Assembly (NCBI GenBank): GCA_964527795.1
Contig: CAZGOS010000005.1
Location: forward strand, 1 to 36,160
Source of the DNA: SMXL01 sp964527795
Lineage (GTDB): Bacteria; Bacteroidota; Rhodothermia; Rhodothermales; UBA10348
Length of the DNA stretch: 36,160 nt
Direction: 5' to 3'
The position numbers and the translations under genes were made by a program. Under the pieces are notes generated by a model, which saw only the letters and a list, made by a program, of their open reading frames with translations, was not told the DNA's origin and did not search any database. How positions within the stretch are numbered: position 1 is the stretch's first letter; each line of letters opens with the position of its first letter. Below are positions 1 through 5,841 of the stretch, piece after piece.

Positions 1-88
1 ACGAGCTTGAACCGCGCACCGTGGTCACTTCCGGTGGTGAGCAAAGATGGTTAAACCGGAACGCGACATGCTTCAAAACAGATACGTG

Positions 89-997
89 ATGAACAGAAGA
101 GAATTCGTTCAAAAAGCCGGCGCAGGCGCAGCCGGCGCCGCATTGGTGTCAAGCGGAATCGCCGGCCTGGCGAGCGCCACTGTCTACAAAAAATCCTCGC
201 TCAAAAAGGCCGTCAAGTTCGGCATGATACAGGAGGATATGTCCATCGTAGAGAAGTTCAAACTGCTCAAGCGGCTCGGATTCGACGGCGTCGAGATGGA
301 CAGCCCCACGGATCTTGATATCGATGAAATCGTGGCTGCCAGAGATGAATCCGGTCTGCCGATCCCCGGCGTGGTCGACTCGGTGCACTGGAACAAGACG
401 CTCTCCAGCGCCGATGCCGGCGTTCGAGACGAAGGACTGCGCGGGCTGATGACAGCGCTGCGTGATGCGCACGCATTCGGCGCATCCACGGTTCTGCTCG
501 TCCCTGCAGTCGTGAATAAGGACACGTCGTACGACGACGCCTACCGTCGGTCGCAGGCTGAAATCCGTAAGGCGCTGCCGCTGGCCGGCGATCTGGGCGT
601 CAAAATTGCCATCGAAAACGTCTGGAATCGATTCTTGCTCAGTCCGCTGGAAGTCGCCCGTTACGTGGATGAATTCGAAAGCGACATGATCGGGTGGCAT
701 TTCGACGTCGGCAATATCGTGACGTTCGGTTGGCCCGAGCAGTGGATCCGCATTCTCGGCCCGCGAATCCTGAAGCTCGACATAAAGGAGTACAGCCGGA
801 AGAAAAGGGACAAAGAAGGCCCCTTTGCCGGATTTCGTGTGGAACTTGGAGAGGGCGACTGCAACTGGCCCGAGGTTCTGAAGGCGCTTGATGATATCGG
901 CTACTCCGGTTGGGCTACGGCTGAAATCCCCGGTGGTGATGCAAAGCGCCTGACGGACATCGCGAAGCGGATGAATCGCATTCTGGAGTTGGATTGA
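89..997 (+). CDS. Tat-exported sugar phosphate isomerase/epimerase-like TIM-barrel protein
   Basis: This is probably a xylose-isomerase-like (AP endonuclease 2 superfamily) TIM-barrel protein exported by the Tat pathway; the sugar substrate cannot be told. Seen: the protein starts MNRREFVQKAG, a twin-arginine motif, followed by an Ala/Gly-rich hydrophobic stretch to about residue 30. Likely metal ligands in the usual places are Glu176 (in IAIENVW), Asp206 (in WHFDVGN) and Glu279 (in ATAEIPGGD). The length is 302 aa. An in-frame ATG at 47 would add 14 residues, but the twin-arginine motif normally sits close to the N-terminus, so 89 is preferred. Neither start has a clear Shine-Dalgarno sequence. 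It lies 177 bp before thrS on the same strand with no evident functional link. Family assignment is fairly sure; the substrate is unknown. Confidence 0.8.
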   Translation: MNRREFVQKAGAGAAGAALVSSGIAGLASATVYKKSSLKKAVKFGMIQEDMSIVEKFKLLKRLGFDGVEMDSPTDLDIDEIVAARDESGLPIPGVVDSVHWNKTLSSADAGVRDEGLRGLMTALRDAHAFGASTVLLVPAVVNKDTSYDDAYRRSQAEIRKALPLAGDLGVKIAIENVWNRFLLSPLEVARYVDEFESDMIGWHFDVGNIVTFGWPEQWIRILGPRILKLDIKEYSRKKRDKEGPFAGFRVELGEGDCNWPEVLKALDDIGYSGWATAEIPGGDAKRLTDIAKRMNRILELD

Positions 998-1139
998 GAG
1001 CCGGCCTCGACAGCGTTCGTTCGAAGAATCGCTCGGCGATATCGGCCCGGCACATTTCAGAGAGCGTTTCGTTTCAATAGATTCTTCGCCTTCTTCCAGG
1101 CGGAGTCATTGTATCTTTCGCGCCTGAATTTTTCGCTGT

Positions 1140-1173
1140 ACTCTCAAGCAGCACTCTCAAGCAGCACTCTCAA
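1140..1173 (+). repeat. 13-bp tandem repeat directly before thrS
   Basis: The 13-bp unit ACTCTCAAGCAGC is present in two perfect copies (1140-1152 and 1153-1165) plus eight bases of a third (1166-1173). It ends one base before the thrS ATG at 1175, so it forms the ribosome-binding region of thrS and leaves no Shine-Dalgarno sequence there. Slippage at this site would change the thrS leader and, if the upstream TTG at 1109 is used, the protein N-terminus. Confidence 0.85.
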
Positions 1174-1174
1174 C

Positions 1175-3121
1175 ATGCCGGACCAAATCACCCTGTCGTT
1201 TCCTGACGGATCCTCCCGCGAGTACGATGCGGGCATCACCGGGATGGAAGTCGCCCTTAGCCTTTCCGAGGGACTCGCCCGCGCGGCGCTCGCAATCGGT
1301 GTAAACGGCGAGGTGCGCGACCTCGTGCGCCCCATTGAAACCGACGCTGAGATTAGAATCTTTACGTGGAACGACGACGAGGGAAAATCCACGTACTGGC
1401 ATTCTTCGGCGCACCTGATGGCGGAAGCTCTGGAGGCACTCTATGCCGGCGTGAAATTTGGAATCGGGCCGCCGATCGATAACGGATTCTATTACGACGT
1501 CGACCTCGGAGATCGAACGATAAGCCAGGACGATCTGGCGACCATTGAGGCGAAAATGATGGAGCTCGCCAAACAGGGTTCATCCTACGTGCGAAAGGAA
1601 GTCAGCAAGGAGGAGGCGCTCGACTATTTTACGGACAAAGACGACGATCTCAAGCTGGAACTGATTGGCGATCTGGAAGAGGGCACCATCACCTTCTATA
1701 CGCAGGGCGGATTCACCGACCTGTGCAAAGGACCTCACGTCCCGTCAACCAAAGGCATCAAATATGCCAAACTCCTGAATATCGCGGGGGCCTACTGGCG
1801 CGGCGACGAGAAGCGTGCGCAGCTCACCCGGCTCTACGGCATCACTTTCCCCAAGAAAAAGGAGCTCGATGAATTTCTCGAGTTACGGGAGTTGGCCAAA
1901 GAGCGCGACCACCGGAAGCTGGGTAAGGAGCTCGAACTCTTCATGTTCAGCCGAAAAGTGGGTCCCGGTCTGCCCATATGGCTTCCGAAAGGAGCAACTC
2001 TGCGAGAAACCCTTATCGATTTCCTGAAGAAGGAACAGATTCGGAGAGGCTACCAACCTGTTGTAACCCCGCATATCGCACGGCTGGAATTGTTCAGAAC
2101 CAGCGGTCACTATCCGTATTACAGCGACAGCCAGTTCCCCCCGATGATGGACGACGAGGAAGAGGGCTATCTGCTCAGGCCGATGAACTGCCCGCACCAT
2201 ACGCAGATCTACGCGCATCGACCGCGGTCGTACCGCGAACTGCCTGTACGGCTGGCGGAATTCGGTCAGGTCTATCGGTACGAGCAGTCGGGCGAGCTGG
2301 GCGGGCTAACGCGCGTACGCGGCTTTACGATCGACGATGCCCACATTTTCTGCACGCACGAACAGGTGAAGGACGAGTTCAAGGATGTCATCGACCTCAC
2401 GCTCAAAGTCTTCGGTGCGCTCGGCTTCAAGGACTTCAAAGCCCAGATTTCGCTCGGCGATCCGGAGAATACAGAGAAGTACGTCGGCGATCGGGAGACC
2501 TGGGAAGCAGCTGAGCAGGCCGTTCGAGAGGCAACGCACGAAATGCACCTGGACTCGGTGGAAGTGGTCGGGGAAGCAGCGTTCTACGGCCCAAAACTGG
2601 ACTTCATGGTCAAAGACGCGCTCGGTCGCTCGTGGCAGCTGGGAACGGTGCAGCTCGACTACAACTTGCCGGAGCGTTTTGACCTGACCTACATCGGTAA
2701 GGACAATCAGAAACATCGTCCCGTGATGATACACCGAGCCCCGTTCGGTTCGCTGGAGCGTTTCATCGGTGTGCTCATCGAACATACAGGCGGAAACTTC
2801 CCAACCTGGCTCGCCCCAACGCAGGTCGTCGTTCTTCCCGTCGGACAGGACTTTGAGGCATACGCAGACGCGATTACGAAGAAGCTGATCGATTCCGGCA
2901 TCCGGGCAGAGGTCGACAAACGCAATGAAAAGGTCGGATACAAAATTCGAAGCGCGGAAGTCATGAAGATTCCCTACATGCTCGTCGTGGGCAAGAAAGA
3001 ATTGGAGGGAGGCACCGTTGCCGTCCGCAAACACGGCGAAGGGGATCTGGGTGCGCGCAATACCGATCGATTCATCGGGGAGCTGCACGATGAAATAACC
3101 GGCGCGTTCATTCGGAACTGA
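1175..3121 (+). CDS. thrS: Threonyl-tRNA synthetase
   Basis: It charges tRNA-Thr with threonine in the cytoplasm. Domains in order over 648 aa: TGS domain (about 1-65), editing domain with the HSSAH motif at 76-80, class II catalytic core (about 250-535), and a C-terminal anticodon-binding domain. The expected zinc ligands are visible: Cys339 in RPMNCPHH, His390 in DDAHIF, and His520 in MIHRAPFGSLERF, which is also motif 3. The ATG at 1175 gives MPDQITLSFPDG, which matches the usual start of the family. A TTG at 1109 would add 22 residues with no family counterpart. A 13-bp tandem repeat occupies the space before the ATG. It is the first gene of the thrS-infC-rpmI-rplT-pheST cluster. Confidence 0.97.
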   Translation: MPDQITLSFPDGSSREYDAGITGMEVALSLSEGLARAALAIGVNGEVRDLVRPIETDAEIRIFTWNDDEGKSTYWHSSAHLMAEALEALYAGVKFGIGPPIDNGFYYDVDLGDRTISQDDLATIEAKMMELAKQGSSYVRKEVSKEEALDYFTDKDDDLKLELIGDLEEGTITFYTQGGFTDLCKGPHVPSTKGIKYAKLLNIAGAYWRGDEKRAQLTRLYGITFPKKKELDEFLELRELAKERDHRKLGKELELFMFSRKVGPGLPIWLPKGATLRETLIDFLKKEQIRRGYQPVVTPHIARLELFRTSGHYPYYSDSQFPPMMDDEEEGYLLRPMNCPHHTQIYAHRPRSYRELPVRLAEFGQVYRYEQSGELGGLTRVRGFTIDDAHIFCTHEQVKDEFKDVIDLTLKVFGALGFKDFKAQISLGDPENTEKYVGDRETWEAAEQAVREATHEMHLDSVEVVGEAAFYGPKLDFMVKDALGRSWQLGTVQLDYNLPERFDLTYIGKDNQKHRPVMIHRAPFGSLERFIGVLIEHTGGNFPTWLAPTQVVVLPVGQDFEAYADAITKKLIDSGIRAEVDKRNEKVGYKIRSAEVMKIPYMLVVGKKELEGGTVAVRKHGEGDLGARNTDRFIGELHDEITGAFIRN

Positions 3122-3268
3122 ACATCTGCAGAGCACTCGGCATATGAGAGAGCGACAAGGCTTAGTCTCTTTGAACGTAAAACATTACATTATTGTGTTG
3201 TGCGGTGTCTTCCCGGCACTGAGCAACTGAAATCACGTTAAACAAACCATAAACAAAACAAAGGTACC

Positions 3269-3787
3269 ATCGCAAAACAACGAATTCGCGTAAACGACGC
3301 CATACGCGCAGAGGATGTCCGCGTCGTCGATCCTAAAGGAGCACACGGTATTTATTCTCTCGCCGAGGCTCTGGGCATGGCAGATGAGCAGGATCTGGAC
3401 CTGGTCGAAATTTCTCCCAATGCGGAACCTCCGGTGTGCAAAATCATGGATTATGGCAAATACCGGTACGAACGGCAGAAAAAAGAAAAGGAAGCACGAA
3501 AGAAATCCCACGCCGTCGAACTGAAGGAAATCCGATTCCGGCCCCACACCGACACGCACGATTTCAATTTCAAGACCAAACACGCCCGAAATTTCCTTCT
3601 CCATGGAGATAAAGTGAAGGCGTACGTGCAGTTTCGCGGTCGCGACATCATCTACAAAGACCACGGAATGGATATCCTGAAACGATTCCTGGAAGAATTG
3701 GCTGACATTGCCAAGATCGATCAGGAGCCGAGAATGGAAGGGAGGCGCATGACGACAATTCTGACACCGATCAAGAAAAAGTCGTGA
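3269..3787 (+). CDS. infC: Translation initiation factor IF-3, apparent ATC start
   Basis: IF-3 binds the 30S subunit, prevents 70S association and rejects non-canonical start codons. The frame open from 3269 encodes 172 aa: an N-terminal domain beginning AKQRIRVNDAIRAEDVRVVD, the conserved DLVEISPNAEPPVCKIMDYG segment, a lysine-rich linker, and a C-terminal domain with EIRFRP and GDKVKAYVQFRGR. The only canonical start is ATG 3377, which would delete the first 36 residues of a conserved domain. Upstream in frame there is no ATG, GTG or TTG before a TAA stop. The ATC at 3269 sits where family members begin, with AAAGGT just before it. A rare start at infC (AUU in E. coli) is the known basis of its autoregulation; using ATC here is inferred. 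It lies 147 bp after thrS. Confidence 0.9.
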   Translation: MAKQRIRVNDAIRAEDVRVVDPKGAHGIYSLAEALGMADEQDLDLVEISPNAEPPVCKIMDYGKYRYERQKKEKEARKKSHAVELKEIRFRPHTDTHDFNFKTKHARNFLLHGDKVKAYVQFRGRDIIYKDHGMDILKRFLEELADIAKIDQEPRMEGRRMTTILTPIKKKS

Positions 3788-3895
3788 CGCAACGCGCCAA
3801 GAAATCTCGCTAGGCAATCTGGCTAAGAAATATCTCTACCAGGCATCTTTCACGGAAATTCCCCACGATCCGACCGAGCGGATTCAACGGTGATA

Positions 3896-3924
3896 TTGCA
3901 CGCATCTTAAGTATTCCGTACTTT
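3896..3924 (+). promoter_or_regulatory. Candidate sigma70-type promoter for rpmI-rplT
   Basis: TTGCAC (3896-3901), a 17-bp spacer, and TACTTT (3919-3924). The predicted transcript would begin near 3931, exactly at the base of the hairpin at 3933-3971. The position makes sense between infC and rpmI, but the -10 box is only a partial match. Confidence 0.4.
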
Positions 3925-3932
3925 TTAAGGCT

Positions 3933-3971
3933 AGTTGCGGTTCAGCTTCACGATCAGCCAAAACCGCAATT
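3933..3971 (+). promoter_or_regulatory. Hairpin in the rpmI-rplT leader
   Basis: AGTTGCGGTT (3933-3942) pairs with AACCGCAATT (3962-3971): ten base pairs including one G-U, with a 19-nt loop. There is no T-run, so it is not an intrinsic terminator. It lies 45 bp before the L35 start in a 229-bp infC-rpmI gap. In E. coli and Firmicutes, L20 represses its own operon by binding leader RNA structures, so an L20-responsive leader is plausible, but no sequence match to a known L20 leader was established. Confidence 0.45.
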
Positions 3972-4016
3972 GTACTGGTAATAATTCCTTTCAGGGCACA
4001 TTCTACAGGTATGTGA

Positions 4017-4211
4017 ATGCCCAAGATGAAATCAAATAGCGGAGCGAAAAAACGTTTTTCGACGACTGCGTCGGGGCGACTGAAGCGCAAGAAAGCGTAT
4101 CACAGTCATATTCTGACGAAGAAGTCACCGAAACGCAAGCGAAATCTGCGAGAGACGACCCTGGTCGACAAAGTAGACGAGCCGCGCATCAAACGCATGA
4201 TCGGTTCCTGA
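4017..4211 (+). CDS. rpmI: 50S ribosomal protein L35
   Basis: This is a small basic protein of the large ribosomal subunit, 64 aa, the usual length. The start MPKMKSNSGAKKRF and the later HILTKKSPKRKRNLR segment are diagnostic for L35. A short ATG-TGA pair at 4011-4016 immediately precedes the ATG and there is no Shine-Dalgarno sequence. It sits between infC and rplT as in most bacteria, 39 bp before rplT, and is probably co-transcribed with it from the promoter near 3900. Confidence 0.97.
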   Translation: MPKMKSNSGAKKRFSTTASGRLKRKKAYHSHILTKKSPKRKRNLRETTLVDKVDEPRIKRMIGS

Positions 4212-4250
4212 TCCGATCACCTGTTTCCGCAAGACGAAGATTTAGGATCC

Positions 4251-4598
4251 ATGCCACGCGCAAGAAATCAAGTTGCTTCCCGGCGTCGCAGACGACGCGT
4301 ACTTCAGATGGCCAAAGGATACTGGGGCCGGCGGGGAACCATATATACTGTTGCCAAGCACGCTGTCGACAAAGCTCTTCAGTATTCTTATCGGGATCGC
4401 CGGCAACGCAAGCGTCAGTTCCGTCGTCTTTGGATTGCGCGAATCAATGCCGCTGCAAGGGCCAACGATATCTCCTACTCGCAGTTGATCGGTGCTCTTC
4501 GGAAAGCTGACATCCAGCTCAATCGGAAAGTTCTTGCTGATCTTGCCATGCACGATCCAGCAGCCTTCTCGAAGGTTGTGGCCCAGGCTAAATCTTAA
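4251..4598 (+). CDS. rplT: 50S ribosomal protein L20
   Basis: L20 binds 23S rRNA early in large-subunit assembly and is, in other bacteria, the repressor of its own operon. The 115-aa product has the expected very basic N-terminal arm (MPRARNQVASRRRRRRVLQM), the KGYWGRRG motif, and the FRRLWIARINAAAR helix used for rRNA contact. Length and position directly after rpmI fit the family. It is followed by a 187-nt gap that contains a leader-like ORF and a strong terminator before pheS. Confidence 0.98.
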   Translation: MPRARNQVASRRRRRRVLQMAKGYWGRRGTIYTVAKHAVDKALQYSYRDRRQRKRQFRRLWIARINAAARANDISYSQLIGALRKADIQLNRKVLADLAMHDPAAFSKVVAQAKS

Positions 4599-4626
4599 AG
4601 AGATACTACAATAGAGCTTTCCAGTC

Positions 4627-4677
4627 ATGAAACAACCAGGAATGCGATTTATTACCGGCGCTTCGACCAGCCTGTAG
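4627..4677 (+). CDS. Possible 16-residue leader peptide upstream of pheS
   Basis: This is a short ORF that reads M-K-Q-P-G-M-R-F-I-T-G-A-S-T-S-L and then TAG. It lies in the rplT-pheS gap ahead of the terminator at 4724-4761, and its stop codon falls in the loop of the hairpin at 4654-4697. It holds only one Phe codon, so it is a poor match for the Phe-rich pheM-type leader peptide of E. coli. It has no clear ribosome-binding site. Translation is uncertain. Confidence 0.2.
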   Translation: MKQPGMRFITGASTSL

Positions 4678-4697
4678 CATAGGTGGTGCCGACCGGT
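4654..4697 (+). promoter_or_regulatory. Leader hairpin ahead of the pheS attenuator
   Basis: Outer stem ACCGG (4654-4658) with CCGGT (4693-4697). Inner stem ACCAgCCT with AGGTGGT (4681-4687), one bulged G, loop GTAGCAT. The 3' side reads AGGTGGTGCCG, which resembles the T-box core, including a TGGT that would fit the ACCA end expected of a Phe tRNA. The 187-nt gap is short for a T-box leader and no stem I was found, so this is a structured leader of unknown type. Confidence 0.35.
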
Positions 4698-4723
4698 TAG
4701 ACGAGCTGACTGAGAGAGCCTAG

Positions 4724-4761
4724 AGTCCCGCCCCTGCCATCAGGTCGGCGGGACTTTTTTT
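4724..4761 (+). terminator. Intrinsic terminator/attenuator before pheS
   Basis: AGTCCCGCC (4724-4732) pairs perfectly with GGCGGGACT (4747-4755), followed by seven T (4755-4761). It ends the rplT transcript. Only 24 nt separate it from the pheS ATG, too few for a separate promoter, so pheS must be reached by reading through it. That suggests regulated attenuation of pheST. Confidence 0.9.
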
Positions 4762-4785
4762 GTAAGGACAATCGAGCAGCCGATC

Positions 4786-5796
4786 ATGGTTGAAATTTTC
4801 GAAACGATTCGGAAAGAAATCGAGGCCGAAACGCTTGACTCGACTGAGGCCATCGACGCGTTCAAGATTCGGTATGTGAGCAAGAAGCAGGGAAAAATCA
4901 CCGGCCTTGTCAAGGGTATCAAAGATGTTGCCCCCGACGAGCGTAGTGCCTACGGCCAGGGTGTCAATGCGCTAAAGGATCTGGCCTCTTCGATGATCAG
5001 CGATGCCACGCAGCGTCTGAGCGGCGCGGCGTCGGGCGCAGACGACATTGATCTGTCTTTACCAGGGCGTACACATCAGGTTGGATCACTGCATCCCATC
5101 ACCCAAACGGCCCGCCTGATTACGCGAGTATTTGAATCCTACGGGTTCACCGTCGAAGAAGGCCCCGAGATCGAAGACGACTGGCACAATTTTTCGGCGC
5201 TCAATTTCCCGCCCAACCATCCGGCGCGGGACATGCAGGACACCTTTTTCATCGAGCCGAGCGATCTCGAACACGGCGGTGTCGTGCTGCGAACGCACAC
5301 GTCGCCCGTTCAGATTCGCGTGATGCAGCGCCGGAAGCCGCCCGTGCGAATCATCGCGCCGGGCCGCGTCTACCGCAATGAATCGCTTTCCTACAAGTCC
5401 TATTGCCTGTTCCATCAGGTGGAAGGGCTCTACGTGGATGAAGGCGTCACGATGGCCGACCTGAAACAGATCCTGCACGCATTCGCACAGGCGATGTTTG
5501 GAGATGATGTGGTCATGCGTTTCCGACCCAGCTTCTTCCCGTTCACGGAACCCAGCGCCGAGGTCGACATCTGGTGGAAAGACGGCTCGCTCCCGGGAGG
5601 TGGCCGCTGGCTGGAAATCCTGGGGTGCGGCATGGTCGATCCAAACGTGCTCGAAGCGGTCGAGATTGATCCCGAGAAATACACCGGTTATGCATTTGGT
5701 ATGGGCATCGATCGCATTGCCATGCTGCGTTACGGCATTGATGACATTCGCATTCTTTTCGAGAACGATGTGCGATTCCTGGAGCAGTTCGGGTAA
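4786..5796 (+). CDS. pheS: Phenylalanyl-tRNA synthetase alpha subunit
   Basis: This is the catalytic subunit of the alpha2-beta2 enzyme that charges tRNA-Phe. The 336-aa protein has an N-terminal helical tRNA-contact arm (about 1-90) and a class II catalytic core. Motif 2 is seen as GRVYRNESLSYKSYCLFHQVEG and motif 3 as GYAFGMGIDRIAMLRYGIDD; the DTFF and SPVQIRVM segments are also present. The YKSYCLFHQVEGLYVD variant is the Bacteroidota form of the active site. The ATG at 4786 lacks a clear Shine-Dalgarno sequence. It probably depends on read-through of the terminator at 4724-4761. pheT follows after 45 bp. Confidence 0.98.
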   Translation: MVEIFETIRKEIEAETLDSTEAIDAFKIRYVSKKQGKITGLVKGIKDVAPDERSAYGQGVNALKDLASSMISDATQRLSGAASGADDIDLSLPGRTHQVGSLHPITQTARLITRVFESYGFTVEEGPEIEDDWHNFSALNFPPNHPARDMQDTFFIEPSDLEHGGVVLRTHTSPVQIRVMQRRKPPVRIIAPGRVYRNESLSYKSYCLFHQVEGLYVDEGVTMADLKQILHAFAQAMFGDDVVMRFRPSFFPFTEPSAEVDIWWKDGSLPGGGRWLEILGCGMVDPNVLEAVEIDPEKYTGYAFGMGIDRIAMLRYGIDDIRILFENDVRFLEQFG

Positions 5797-5841
5797 AGCC
5801 CATTGAACGGTCGCCTCGCAGGCGCCATAACTGACTGAGTG

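Noticed and set aside
2306..3136. 276-codon minus-strand frame over thrS
   Set aside because: It mirrors a conserved synthetase gene and has no domain or ribosome-binding site.
3168..3200. Promoter before infC (TTGAAC with AT-rich stretch)
   Set aside because: At 17-bp spacing the -10 hexamer is TGTGTT, a poor match; no other spacing helps.
4654..4723. tRNA-like sequence before pheS
   Set aside because: It lacks a T-loop GTTCRA motif and no cloverleaf can be formed.
4599..4761. T-box riboswitch in front of pheS
   Set aside because: Only the AGGTGGTGCCG segment resembles the T-box core; the 187-nt gap is short and no stem I or specifier loop was found, so it is kept only as an alternative.
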